DNA of 64,000 nt, from positions 248,001-312,000 of the forward strand of contig CAZFHS010000001.1 of the NCBI GenBank assembly GCA_964518955.1, read 5' to 3'. Under the pieces are notes generated by a model. It made no database searches and was not told where the DNA came from. It worked only from the letters and a program-made list of their open reading frames with translations. Positions within the stretch are counted from its first letter, which is position 1, and the number at the start of each line of letters is the position of its first letter. A program made the position numbers and the translations under genes. This document shows positions 6,353 to 15,405 of the stretch, piece by piece. This DNA comes from JBDGYW01 sp964518955 (GTDB lineage: Bacteria; Gemmatimonadota; Gemmatimonadetes; Gemmatimonadales; GWC2-71-9).

Positions 6353-9051
6353 ACGACCTCGGCCTCAGTGGGATGATTGTGCGCCTCATGATGCTCCTTT
6401 ACCCCCGTGGGTACCGCGACGAGTTCGGAGAAGAAATGCTCTCCGCATTTCTCGAATGTCGGGACGCCCTCCCAAAGAGAAGAACGGCAAGCACCTTGCG
6501 ACACAGAATGAGCATCGCGCGCTTCACGTGCGCCAACTCTGCCGGTTTGGTGCGCGCGGCAAGCGCCGAACGACTTCGGGCAAGGCGAAGGGAAAAACGA
6601 GCGGCGCCAAAGAACTTGAACGGAGGCAGCGGTAAGATGACCGACTTGGTGTTTGATCTACGCTACGGTTTCAGAGCACTCAGGCGCACCCCTGGTTTCA
6701 CGCTCGTAGCAGTGCTTACACTCGCACTGGGCATTGGAGCTACCACAGCGATGTTCTCGGTGCTGGATACTGCACTCAGGCAGTCGCTCCACTTTCCTGA
6801 GGCGGGCCGCCTGGTCATGGGCCGCACCACATTTAACGGGAACGTGAACCCGTGGACGTCCTTTCCAGATTATTTGGACTATCGAGATCAAAGCGAAACC
6901 TTGGAGTCTCTGGCAACCATCGGCGGCGGTGCCGGTCTGGTTACGATCACCGGAACTGGAGAGCCGGAACAGGCACGCATAGCAATGTCCACGAGCAACC
7001 TGTTCAGCACACTGGGTGTGGTGTTCCACCTCGGCGGGCCATCGACTCTCGAGGAGTTACCTGACGGTGGTGGCGGCGATATCGTCATCAGCTACAGCTT
7101 TTGGCAGAGGTGGTTCGGAGCGGATTCCGACGTCGTGGGCCGGAGTATCGACGTCGACGGAGATCAGTTGGTAGTGGTGGGCGTTCTGCCTCGCGACTTC
7201 CGCTTCATGTACGACACCGACATGTGGGTGCCGCCATGGCCCGGCAACCACGACCCCGTGACACGCAAGTACCACAACTGGATCCTCGTGGGTCGGCTCG
7301 CACCAAGCGCGACACTCGACGCAGCAAGAGCTGAGATCGACGTGATCTCGGCGCAGCTCGAAGCGGCCTATCCCGAATCAAACCAGGACAAGGCGTTACA
7401 GGTCGACTCGCTTCACTCGGCGCTGGTCGAGGGATACAGGCAGTCCTTATTGCTGCTCGCTGGTGCGATTGTGCTGGTGCTACTGATCGCGTGCGGAAAC
7501 GTGGCCAACTTGCTCATGGCACGTGGCTCCACCCGCAGGTCGGAACTGGCCGTGCGTGCCGCGATGGGAGCCACCCGTTCCCGCTTGACTTATCAGTTGC
7601 TGGTAGAATGCCTTTTGCTTGCCCTAATAGCGGGAACCTTGGGGATTGTGCTGGCGGTTTGGTTTCAGAATCTGATAGTCAGATTTGTCTCGATGGATCT
7701 CTTGGGAATCGAGCAGGTCGGCCTTTCGTTCACCGTGCTCGGTATCGCGCTCGTTCTGTCCATGGCAACGGTGCTTTTCTTCGGTGTCGTTCCATCATTC
7801 ACTGCGGCACGAGCGAACACAGCGGAAGACCTGAAGCAGAGTCATCGAGGATCGACTTCTGGAAAAGGAATTCGTTACCGCAGCGCTCTGGTGGTTCTTC
7901 AGGTCGCGTTGTCACTCATTCTGTTGGTTGGCGCGGGCCTCCTCGTCAAGAGTTTTGTATTGCTGAGCTCGGTCAACCCTGGCTTCCGGGTGAACAACCT
8001 CCTCACCGCAACCGTTTCACTTCCGTCCGACGACTACGCGGAGCCCGATCTCAGGGTGCAGTTCTTCGAGCAACTGCGAGAGAGTATCACCGGACTGCCC
8101 GCTGTGGAATCGGTGAGTATGGTGACGCGGTTTCCGATCGTCCAGATGGGCGGCAACTATGCCATCTGGGCTCCAGAGCGGCCGCCTGAGACCCTGCAGG
8201 ACGCGCCTGGCTGGGCGGACAGCCGAGTTGTGCTGCGGGGTTACTTCGCCACGATGGAGATACCGCTCGTGGAGGGTCGGGTGCTGGAGGAGAGCGACGC
8301 TGTCGGATCGCCGCCGGTGGTTGTGCTAACGAGGACGGCGGCAGGATTGGTTTACCCGGACGAAAGCGCTGTGGGCCGTCAGCTTGCAGTTGATTCGCGA
8401 GACGGTCCAGACTACTACGAGATCGTGGGCGTAGTGGAAGACCACAAGACTTCGTCCTTAGCAGGCACACCCAGGCCAGCGATGTTTTTCCCTCACGCGC
8501 AACAACCGGTATCGACATTACGGCTCGCAGTAGCCGCGAGTACTGATCCAACAAGTCTCATCAGGCCCATACAAGAGCGGATCTGGGAACAAGACCGCGA
8601 CATCGTGCTGAGCGATGCCCAGACCGTCGAAAACGCTCTGTCCAATTCAGTTGCCGACACGCGTTCGGTCACGACGGTGTTGGGATTGTTCGCGACCGGT
8701 GCACTGGCGCTTGCGGCCCTCGGTATCTATGGCGTGCTGGCCTTCTTTGTATCTAGGAGAGTTCATGAGATCGGCATACGTGTTGCCCTTGGCGCGCCAG
8801 CAACTCGGGTGTTGCGACTGGTGCTGGTTCGTGGACTCGCGCTCGTAGGCTTGGGTTTGGTTCTAGGAACGGTGGGCGCTTTCGGTGCCACCCGCCTAAT
8901 GGAGGGCATGCTGTTTCAGGTTAACGCCCAGGACCCCGTAACATTTGCCGGTGTAACCGCTTTCTTCATCGTGGTCGCGTTGATTGCGTGCCTGCTCCCA
9001 GCGTGGAAGGCGTTGCGCGTGGATCCGTTGGAGGTGTTGCGGTTGGAGTGA
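6349..9051 (+). CDS. ADOP-type duplicated FtsX/MacB ABC permease
   Basis: 900 aa. A roughly 95-residue N-terminal extension (LYPRGYRDEFGEEML) precedes two MacB-like periplasmic core plus FtsX permease modules. The first module starts with helix GFTLVAVLTLALGIGATTAM and ends with helices around VLVLLIACGNVANLL and RRSELAVRAAMGATRSRL. The second repeats this: LVVLQVALSLILLVGAGLLVK, and a C-terminal RRVHEIGIRVALGAP followed by two helices. The architecture matches acidobacterial duplicated orphan permeases, which have no ATPase beside them. None is present here; the nearest ABC ATPase operon is on the other strand. Start is a GTG overlapping the padR stop. The probable role is a mechanotransmission-type exporter component or envelope peptide efflux; the substrate is unknown. 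Confidence 0.9.
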   Translation: MNDLGLSGMIVRLMMLLYPRGYRDEFGEEMLSAFLECRDALPKRRTASTLRHRMSIARFTCANSAGLVRAASAERLRARRREKRAAPKNLNGGSGKMTDLVFDLRYGFRALRRTPGFTLVAVLTLALGIGATTAMFSVLDTALRQSLHFPEAGRLVMGRTTFNGNVNPWTSFPDYLDYRDQSETLESLATIGGGAGLVTITGTGEPEQARIAMSTSNLFSTLGVVFHLGGPSTLEELPDGGGGDIVISYSFWQRWFGADSDVVGRSIDVDGDQLVVVGVLPRDFRFMYDTDMWVPPWPGNHDPVTRKYHNWILVGRLAPSATLDAARAEIDVISAQLEAAYPESNQDKALQVDSLHSALVEGYRQSLLLLAGAIVLVLLIACGNVANLLMARGSTRRSELAVRAAMGATRSRLTYQLLVECLLLALIAGTLGIVLAVWFQNLIVRFVSMDLLGIEQVGLSFTVLGIALVLSMATVLFFGVVPSFTAARANTAEDLKQSHRGSTSGKGIRYRSALVVLQVALSLILLVGAGLLVKSFVLLSSVNPGFRVNNLLTATVSLPSDDYAEPDLRVQFFEQLRESITGLPAVESVSMVTRFPIVQMGGNYAIWAPERPPETLQDAPGWADSRVVLRGYFATMEIPLVEGRVLEESDAVGSPPVVVLTRTAAGLVYPDESAVGRQLAVDSRDGPDYYEIVGVVEDHKTSSLAGTPRPAMFFPHAQQPVSTLRLAVAASTDPTSLIRPIQERIWEQDRDIVLSDAQTVENALSNSVADTRSVTTVLGLFATGALALAALGIYGVLAFFVSRRVHEIGIRVALGAPATRVLRLVLVRGLALVGLGLVLGTVGAFGATRLMEGMLFQVNAQDPVTFAGVTAFFIVVALIACLLPAWKALRVDPLEVLRLE

Positions 9052-9149
9052 GCGTTTTTTTCGGAAGCCGCGCTTCATTGATGCGTGGCTTACCGGCCGC
9101 TATGTTCTCTGGGCGCTGGAATGGACCCGTCCCTCGACCCCGAGGACAC

Positions 9150-10325
9150 ATGAACTGGAAACGTCTCGCGACGATGGCGCTGGTGGCGCCGTTGGTCGCG
9201 ATGCTTGTTGCCTGTACCGATCAGAATCCCACGCAGGGAATCCCCTCCAACCTGCTCGCGCCGCCCGCGACTGAGTACGTGGAGGCGGTGGACAGTGCGC
9301 AGATCGCCGCTCGCGCTAGCATGGCCGAGCTGAGTCTACCGGGCGTGTCGGTGGCAGTGGGATTGGGCGGTGAAATCGTTTGGGCGGAGGCCTTCGGTTG
9401 GACCGACCTGTCAAGCCAAACACCCGCCACTCCCCAGACTCTCTACCCTGCCGGCAGTATTTCGAAGCCTCTGACAGCCACAGCCGCGGGTTTGCTTTAC
9501 GAGCGGGGGCTTCTCGATTTCGACCTTCCAATTCGGGAGTATTTGCCCAACTTCCCGGAGAAGAGGTGGACGTTCACCACTGCACAGGTGATGGGCCACA
9601 TCGCCGGCCTGAGGAACCTCGGTTCGTACAAGGAACTGTCGAATGTCCCTTGTGAAAACGGGGTTGAAATGATGCCGGATATTTCCGAGGACACCCTTCT
9701 CAACGAGCCTGGCGAAAGGTTCAGGTATTCGAACTACGGCTACATGCTCGCGGGCGCGGTTGTGGAAGCCGTATCCGGCGAGCCGTATCTGGACTTCATG
9801 CAACGGGAGGTCTTTGACGCGCTGGGGCTGATTCGCACGGTGCCCGACTTCGGAACGGTTCCCGAGGCCGCTACCAAGTACGATCGACGAGCGTTCCGCG
9901 TGATGCGGCGGGCCCATGAGAGGGAGATGAACTGCGCGATGGCCGCGGGCGGTTTCCTCTCGACACCCTCGGAGCTGGTTCGCTTCGGGTTCGCCATGCT
10001 CTATGCGGAGATTCTCCAACAAGAGACCGTCGACCTCTTTTGGACGCCAATGCGGCTGAACTCCGGGTGGGAGACGGGCTATGGCTACGGCTGGGGCATC
10101 GGGACAGTAACGCTTGGTGAAAACGCGGGACGTGCGCCCCATGTCAGCCACGGCGGCAGCGTTGTGGGCGGTCGGGCGAGACTGATGATCCTGCCTGAAG
10201 AAGACATGGTCATCGCGGTTATGACCAACACCAGCGCCGACGTCTATTACCTGGCACGTAGAGTCGCGACGTTATTCCGCGAGTATGGGAACTATCGATC
10301 AGACGGAGTCGGTTCGACTCAATAG
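9150..10325 (+). CDS. Serine hydrolase lipoprotein, class C beta-lactamase/PBP4* fold
   Basis: 391 aa from the ATG at 9150 (GAGG just upstream); an in-frame ATG at 8988 sits inside the permease gene and is rejected. Lipobox LVAC gives a lipidated envelope protein. The beta-lactamase-fold motifs are S103-I-S-K106, Y193-S-N195 and H334-G-G. The family includes esterases, D-Ala-D-Ala carboxypeptidases and D-aminopeptidases, so actual beta-lactam hydrolysis should not be assumed. It follows the ADOP permease by about 100 bp and may be in the same transcript. Its last 27 bp overlap, tail to tail, with the end of the convergent ABC permease gene. Confidence 0.88.
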   Translation: MNWKRLATMALVAPLVAMLVACTDQNPTQGIPSNLLAPPATEYVEAVDSAQIAARASMAELSLPGVSVAVGLGGEIVWAEAFGWTDLSSQTPATPQTLYPAGSISKPLTATAAGLLYERGLLDFDLPIREYLPNFPEKRWTFTTAQVMGHIAGLRNLGSYKELSNVPCENGVEMMPDISEDTLLNEPGERFRYSNYGYMLAGAVVEAVSGEPYLDFMQREVFDALGLIRTVPDFGTVPEAATKYDRRAFRVMRRAHEREMNCAMAAGGFLSTPSELVRFGFAMLYAEILQQETVDLFWTPMRLNSGWETGYGYGWGIGTVTLGENAGRAPHVSHGGSVVGGRARLMILPEEDMVIAVMTNTSADVYYLARRVATLFREYGNYRSDGVGSTQ

Positions 10326-11051
10326 GATCGTACATATCCCTACCGCAACTACCGCCGTCACGGCCGTGGCGCCAAGAACGCTGGGCATGGATGGTGCGAG
10401 GTTCCCAATTGCCCCCAAAATAGCTCGTGCGGGGTAACCATCCGGCATCATGTCAATGGTGGCTGCCAAGCCAACGCGCCACGGCGACAGAGATGAGATG
10501 CGTGGCAATTCTTCAACGAGTGCGTTCTCGATGAAGAGTACGTAGAGGAGGCCAACGATTGTGGGTCTCGTCGTCACATAACCCAGCAGCACAAACACCG
10601 AGCAGTAAAGCACACAAGCGAGCGTGCCCCCCACCACGACGGATGGCAAGACGTCGATCTCACCTCCCAGCGCTACGTAAGACAGGCACAGAACAGTCAC
10701 CGAAACTACGACGAACATCGCGGAGGCCGCAGTGGCCGCCAGGGTTTTGGCCACAACGATCTGCAGGCGGCCTATGGGGCGGAGCACGAGGAACGACAGA
10801 GTCTTGTCGCGCCGCTCGTCACTGAGTGCCGAGCCTGCAAGAATGAGCGTAATGAGGGGCAGTACGATGGAAAAAAACGGAGTCACCACCAAAGCGCCGA
10901 GGTCGGTGTCGATCCCCTCCAGCTCCCTGGCCCGTGATGCTGCCAGTAGAAGGCCCGCGGGCAGCAGACTCAACAAACCAAACCACATAGCTCGCTTCCG
11001 CCCCACGAGCTGACGGATCGTCACGCGCACGATAGCAGCGAACGCGGTCAT
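10299..11051 (-). CDS. ABC-2 type transporter permease (distal gene of a four-gene operon)
   Basis: 250 aa. It opens with a cytoplasmic amphipathic segment and has about six hydrophobic helices: MWFGLLSLLPAGLLLAAS, FFSIVLPLITLILAGSA, the TLAATAASAMFVVVSVTVLCL helix, a helix in VVGGTLACVLYCSVFVLLGY, a PTIVGLLYVLF helix and a C-terminal helix. RRDKTLSFLVLRPIGR is the coupling-loop motif seen in ABC-2 membrane subunits. Its start overlaps the end of the ATPase gene by 4 bp. The final 27 bp overlap antisense with the beta-lactamase-fold gene. It presumably pairs with the adjacent ATPase; the substrate is unknown. Confidence 0.88.
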   Translation of the reverse strand: MTAFAAIVRVTIRQLVGRKRAMWFGLLSLLPAGLLLAASRARELEGIDTDLGALVVTPFFSIVLPLITLILAGSALSDERRDKTLSFLVLRPIGRLQIVVAKTLAATAASAMFVVVSVTVLCLSYVALGGEIDVLPSVVVGGTLACVLYCSVFVLLGYVTTRPTIVGLLYVLFIENALVEELPRISSLSPWRVGLAATIDMMPDGYPARAILGAIGNLAPSMPSVLGATAVTAVVAVGICTILLSRTDSV

Positions 11052-12001
11052 AAACGATCCCTCAGAAGGTGTCTGAAGACGCTCTCGAGCGAGGCGTCAA
11101 CTGTCTCAAACCGCGTGATGCGTAGTGAGCCTTCCGTTACTGCGCCAGGAAGATGCGAACCGAGAGCGGCCAAATCCTGAGTGTCGATTTCCAGACTTTC
11201 TCCCAAAACCTGGACGGCGACCACCGCGGGCACGTCGAGTAATACCTTGCCCAACAACCTCGGCTGGTCCACCTCGATCCGAACCTTGTGTGGAATGTGC
11301 GACATGGCCGATCGTATGGCGCGAATCCCTCCGGCAGCGGCAAGCTTTCCGTCGAGGATTGCTATGACCCTTTCCGTCATGCGTTCCACTTCGGCCAACA
11401 CGTGTGACGAAACGATGAGAGTTCGGCCGGCCGCAGCCAACTCGTGGAACAATTCGATGAGAACGGCGCGCTGGGCGGGATCCGCACCGTTCAAGGGCTC
11501 GTCGAGAATCAGCAGGTCTGGATCGTTGACGAGAGCGGCGGCTACCTTGGTCCGCTGCCGCATGCCTTTGGAGTGCTCGGCTATTGGTCTGTCAGCGGCG
11601 GCAAGCATATTGACCTTATCGAGCGCCCCGTCCACCGAAGCAGCAGATGCGTCTGCCTTACTGAGTTGAGCTGAGTACCGCACGAACTCGCGCGCGGTAA
11701 GGAAACCGTATACCGCATCATCCTCCGGCACGAATCCGATGCGCTCATAGATCTTGGTCTGCTTGTTGGGATCCTCGCCGAACACCGACACTGTGCCTTC
11801 AGAGGTGCGCATCAAACCGGTGATCATTCGGAGGAGCGTGGTCTTCCCCGCTCCGTTCGGTCCCAGCAGACCCGTAATGCCCGGTCCGAACGAACAGGTC
11901 ATGTCGGACACAGCGACCTTGGTTCCGAACCACTTGGAGACACCTGTCACTCGTACCGTCGCGTTGACGACCTGCGCAGGATCGGGCGGCAGTTCTGTCA
12001 T
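11048..12001 (-). CDS. ABC transporter ATP-binding protein (ABC-2 exporter)
   Basis: 317 aa. Walker A is GPNGAGKTTLL, the signature region EHSKGMRQRTKVAAAL has SKGMR in place of LSGGQ (usual for the CcmA/NatA branch), and Walker B is LLILDEPLNGADP, followed by the H-loop SSHVL. About 80 residues after the ATPase core form a C-terminal domain. The start codon overlaps the upstream permease stop by 4 bp and the stop overlaps the next permease start, so synthesis is probably translationally coupled. It energises one or both permeases in the operon. Confidence 0.93.
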   Translation of the reverse strand: MTELPPDPAQVVNATVRVTGVSKWFGTKVAVSDMTCSFGPGITGLLGPNGAGKTTLLRMITGLMRTSEGTVSVFGEDPNKQTKIYERIGFVPEDDAVYGFLTAREFVRYSAQLSKADASAASVDGALDKVNMLAAADRPIAEHSKGMRQRTKVAAALVNDPDLLILDEPLNGADPAQRAVLIELFHELAAAGRTLIVSSHVLAEVERMTERVIAILDGKLAAAGGIRAIRSAMSHIPHKVRIEVDQPRLLGKVLLDVPAVVAVQVLGESLEIDTQDLAALGSHLPGAVTEGSLRITRFETVDASLESVFRHLLRDRL

Positions 12002-12888
12002 ATCTCTTTACGATACTGGCGAGCTGCGAGTACTGCAGTGATCAAAACCACCACGACAATGACTATCGCACCTATCCACGGCTCCATGTACACTCGATCC
12101 AGAGGCGTCACCGTGTACACCTCACCGAACAGCCAATCCCGGACCGAGAACGGGTTGAAGAAGAGCGAGAGAGGAGCGAGCACTTTGAAAACGAGCAGGT
12201 CGCTCACCCTCGGAATAGCATCGCTCAGCGCTCCCGTCAAAAACATCGTTACCACGTAAATGCCGGTGGCCATCGCCACCCGCTTGCCGTACAGGGACAC
12301 CAGAAATGCTGGCGCACCGTACCCTAAAACGAATGCGACCGTGGTCCCTAGAATCTCCGGGATCAGGTCAGCGTTCTCGGCGATGCCCGCCCGCATCCCG
12401 TCCACGTTGAGCGCGGAGACTCCGAAAAACAGAATCGCCTGAGGGATGATGATGTAGAGAAACGTGAGGGTTGCGATCGTTGCAGCGCGCGCGAGCAGAT
12501 AGTCAACGGCGCGAATCGGGCGCGATGCATAGATAGATAGCACGCCGTACCTGCGATCGGGAACGAGGAGTATCGACGTCACGAGTGCCACGAACAGAAT
12601 GGACAACGTCCCGATGACCTCGAAGAACTCTGACGGCGACCCGAACGGACCTACTTCTTCCACCGTGACGCCCTCGAACACAAACGTCAGCCCGACGAAC
12701 CAGGCGGCCGGCACGATTGCAGATGCAATGAGAGCCCAAGGCAGCACCTTTGCCCACGGTTTCCTACGCAACCCCAGCGACCGACGGGTACCGTCCACAA
12801 CCATGGCGCGAAACGCGCCGGCTCTGCCCAAACGCGGTCCTTCGTGAGGCGTATAGCCGAGATCGTAAACAACCCCCTCGGCACTCAT
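11998..12888 (-). CDS. ABC-2 type transporter permease
   Basis: 296 aa. The N-terminal cytoplasmic stretch DLGYTPHEGPRLGRAGAF is shared by a known group of ABC-2 permeases. Six helices follow, starting at LPWALIASAIVPAAWFVGL and VIGTLSILFVALVTSILLV. YASRPIRAVDYLLARA marks the coupling loop. The C-terminus is a last helix followed by ARQYRKE. A large extracytoplasmic segment near the end (EVYTVTPLDRVYMEPW) is present. Coding overlaps on both sides indicate a single transcript with two ATPases and a second permease. Confidence 0.9.
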   Translation of the reverse strand: MSAEGVVYDLGYTPHEGPRLGRAGAFRAMVVDGTRRSLGLRRKPWAKVLPWALIASAIVPAAWFVGLTFVFEGVTVEEVGPFGSPSEFFEVIGTLSILFVALVTSILLVPDRRYGVLSIYASRPIRAVDYLLARAATIATLTFLYIIIPQAILFFGVSALNVDGMRAGIAENADLIPEILGTTVAFVLGYGAPAFLVSLYGKRVAMATGIYVVTMFLTGALSDAIPRVSDLLVFKVLAPLSLFFNPFSVRDWLFGEVYTVTPLDRVYMEPWIGAIVIVVVVLITAVLAARQYRKEI

Positions 12889-13796
12889 GCAGCTCCGTGC
12901 TCCTCGCTGAGATACGCGTCTTCGAGCGTCGTTACACTGGGGCGAAGCATCTGCACACCTGCCCCAGTCTCAGCAAGCACCTGCATGATGAGGTCGTACG
13001 GGTCGTGCTCTGTCGTCGTCACCTCGAGGCGAAGCCCAGCTAAATTCACGCTTGCACCGCGGGCGCGGAGCGCACCAGCGACTTGTTCAGGATCCCGCAA
13101 CACTTCTACCTGAACCGTTTCGCCAACCGTGAGTGTATCGAGCGCGCTGTTCCGGACGATCCGCCCACCCTCGATCATCACGATCCAGTCGCACGTGGTT
13201 TCGATGTCATTTAGCATGTGGCTCGACACCAGCGTGTGGATCCCGAAGCCCTTGAGCCTCCCGATCAGATGAAGCATCTCGTCTCGCCCCTCGGGGTCCA
13301 TCCCGGCAAGCGGCTCGTCGAGGAATACGAGCTCAGGGTCGTGCACGATGGCTTGCGCTAGGAGCGCGCGCTGCAACATACCGGTTGAGAAATCACTGAA
13401 GTGGCGGAACCGCTCTTCGTGCAATCCCACCAGTGTGAGCACGTCTGACGCCCGCTGCTTCGCGGCCTTGTGAGGGATGCCCGCTAGCTCGGCGGCATAG
13501 ATCAGGAAATCCGCAGCCGTCTGGTCCGCAGGTAGGCCGCCCCGCTCCGGCATGTACCCTACCCGGGCTCTCATTGCGATGAGTTGTTCGGTAACCGAAA
13601 GGCCGAGCACCGACGCCGAACCCTTTGAGGGTTTCAGAATGCCCAGAAGCACTTTGATGAGTGTGCTCTTGCCTGCACCATTAGATCCAACCAGTCCTAC
13701 GCTACCAAGTGGGATCGAACAGGTCAGCCCGCTCAGAGCTTCGAAATCGCCGTATGACTGGCTGAGGCCGTTGAGCTCGATCAGTGGCGTTGGCAC
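12885..13796 (-). CDS. ABC transporter ATP-binding protein (first gene of the operon)
   Basis: 303 aa from the GTG at 13796; the reading frame stays open to 13871, but those residues do not look like protein of this family and the conserved part begins at PLIELNGLSQSYGDFEAL. Walker A is GSNGAGKST, the signature FSTGMLQRALLAQAI, Walker B LVFLDEPLAGMDP and the H-loop SSHML. A C-terminal domain of about 90 residues follows. It starts a four-gene operon that encodes two ATPases and two permeases alternately, which suggests either two paralogous pumps or one heterotetramer. No strong RBS is visible, so the start is tentative. Confidence 0.88.
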   Translation of the reverse strand: MPTPLIELNGLSQSYGDFEALSGLTCSIPLGSVGLVGSNGAGKSTLIKVLLGILKPSKGSASVLGLSVTEQLIAMRARVGYMPERGGLPADQTAADFLIYAAELAGIPHKAAKQRASDVLTLVGLHEERFRHFSDFSTGMLQRALLAQAIVHDPELVFLDEPLAGMDPEGRDEMLHLIGRLKGFGIHTLVSSHMLNDIETTCDWIVMIEGGRIVRNSALDTLTVGETVQVEVLRDPEQVAGALRARGASVNLAGLRLEVTTTEHDPYDLIMQVLAETGAGVQMLRPSVTTLEDAYLSEEHGAA

Positions 13797-13989
13797 TGGG
13801 CGTCGATTGCAAAGAGCAGAGTACAGAGCGCAGGGTGCAGATTGGCGATGGGCAAGCACGTCACGTTGCACATGGTCGGCAAAGATGCAGCAGGGAACGG
13901 GAGATCGCCAGGTACCAACATAACCGGCCCGCCAACCTTGCCTCGATGATACATTTGGCTAACCTGCGAACGACTCCAAAGGTTGAGCA

Positions 13990-15405
13990 ATGACGGTAGA
14001 TCGAATGAGGACGCCGAATCTGTTGATGTCACTGATTCCCATCATATGCATGGTGCTGCTCCTGGGCATCGGGTGTGGGATTTACAAACTCGAGCCGGCC
14101 CCCATGATGATCGTTTCCGCCTTTGTCGCAGGCATCATCGCGTGGCGTCACGGCTTTACGTGGAAAGACATGCAGTCGGGCGTCATTCAGAAGATCGCCG
14201 ATGCGATGCCCGCCATTTTAATACTCTGGAGTGTCGGCTTCCTGATCGGGTCATGGATGTTCAGCGGCACCGTCCCGATGATCATCTACTACGGCGTCCA
14301 GATCGTTAATCCGAAGTTTGTTCTCGTCACCGCGTTCTTCATCACGGCAATTGTTTCGACCGTCACAGGCACATCGTGGGGATCGGCCGGAACGGTCGGC
14401 GTTGCGCTGATGGGCATCGCCGGTGGGCTGGGAGTATCGTTGCCCGCAACCGCGGGATCGGTAGTGGCCGGCGCGTACTTCGGCGACAAGATCTCTCCGC
14501 TGTCGGACACGACAAACCTCGCGCCTATCGCTGCGGGCAGCGAACTGTACGAGCACATCAGGCACCTTCTCTACACCACAGTTCCAGCGATGCTCGTCGC
14601 CCTGGTCGTCTACACATTCGTGGGCCTGAACGCCACCGGCAACGTGGCAACACCTGAATCAGTGCAGGCACTGTTGGACCAGCTCAATCAGATGTTCGAC
14701 CTGAACCTGATCTTGCTGCTCCCCGTAGCGCTGATCATCACCGGTTCCCTCAAGAAATGGCCGACCATACCTACCATGCTCGGCACTAGTCTCTTTTCCA
14801 TGGCCCTCGGCTTCTTCGTGCAAGGGTTTTCGATTCAGGACGGCATCACGTCGTTGGTCGAGGGGTTCAACGTGTTCATGACTGGGTTCGAGGACAGCAT
14901 CTCCGACGACGTGACGAGCCTGATCAATCGTGGCGGTGTCATGTCCGTCACGAAAACGACGGTGCTGATTTTCAGCGCGATGAGTTACGCTGGCATCATG
15001 AGCAAGTCAGGAATGCTCGAAACGGTGCTCGGTGCCCTCATGAGTAGGGTGAAGCGAACTTCCGGCGTCATACTCTCCACGATCGCGTCATGTGTCACCA
15101 CGGCGTTCATAACCGGCAGCTCTTACCTGTCAATTCTCTTGCCAGGTGAGCTCTTCAAGGAGACTTATCCCAAACGCGGGCTGCACCCCAAGAACCTCTC
15201 GAGGACGCTGGAAGATTCCGGTACTGTCATCGTACCGCTCATCCCGTGGTCGGCGGCGGGCGCATTCATGGCAGTGACTCTAGGGGTGGAAACGGTTGCG
15301 TACCTGCCGTGGGCGGTGCTCAATTATTCGGGAATCGTGTTCGCAATTCTATTGGCATACACTGGTATTGGCATAGCACGACTGGAAGGTGAAGAGGCTT
15401 CATGA
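13990..15405 (+). CDS. nhaC: NhaC-family Na+/H+ antiporter
   Basis: 471 aa with about 11-12 hydrophobic helices. The family motifs are the region TGTSWGSAGTVGVALMGIA and GAYFGDKISPLSDTTNLAP, which are diagnostic for NhaC-type antiporters. Proteins of this family exchange Na+ for H+ and some have evolved into malate/lactate or amino-acid antiporters. The stop overlaps the ATG of isoaspartyl dipeptidase (ATGA), so the antiporter may in fact move a peptide or amino acid in exchange for ions; that is inference from the operon. AAGG lies 7 nt before the start. Confidence 0.92.
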   Translation: MTVDRMRTPNLLMSLIPIICMVLLLGIGCGIYKLEPAPMMIVSAFVAGIIAWRHGFTWKDMQSGVIQKIADAMPAILILWSVGFLIGSWMFSGTVPMIIYYGVQIVNPKFVLVTAFFITAIVSTVTGTSWGSAGTVGVALMGIAGGLGVSLPATAGSVVAGAYFGDKISPLSDTTNLAPIAAGSELYEHIRHLLYTTVPAMLVALVVYTFVGLNATGNVATPESVQALLDQLNQMFDLNLILLLPVALIITGSLKKWPTIPTMLGTSLFSMALGFFVQGFSIQDGITSLVEGFNVFMTGFEDSISDDVTSLINRGGVMSVTKTTVLIFSAMSYAGIMSKSGMLETVLGALMSRVKRTSGVILSTIASCVTTAFITGSSYLSILLPGELFKETYPKRGLHPKNLSRTLEDSGTVIVPLIPWSAAGAFMAVTLGVETVAYLPWAVLNYSGIVFAILLAYTGIGIARLEGEEAS

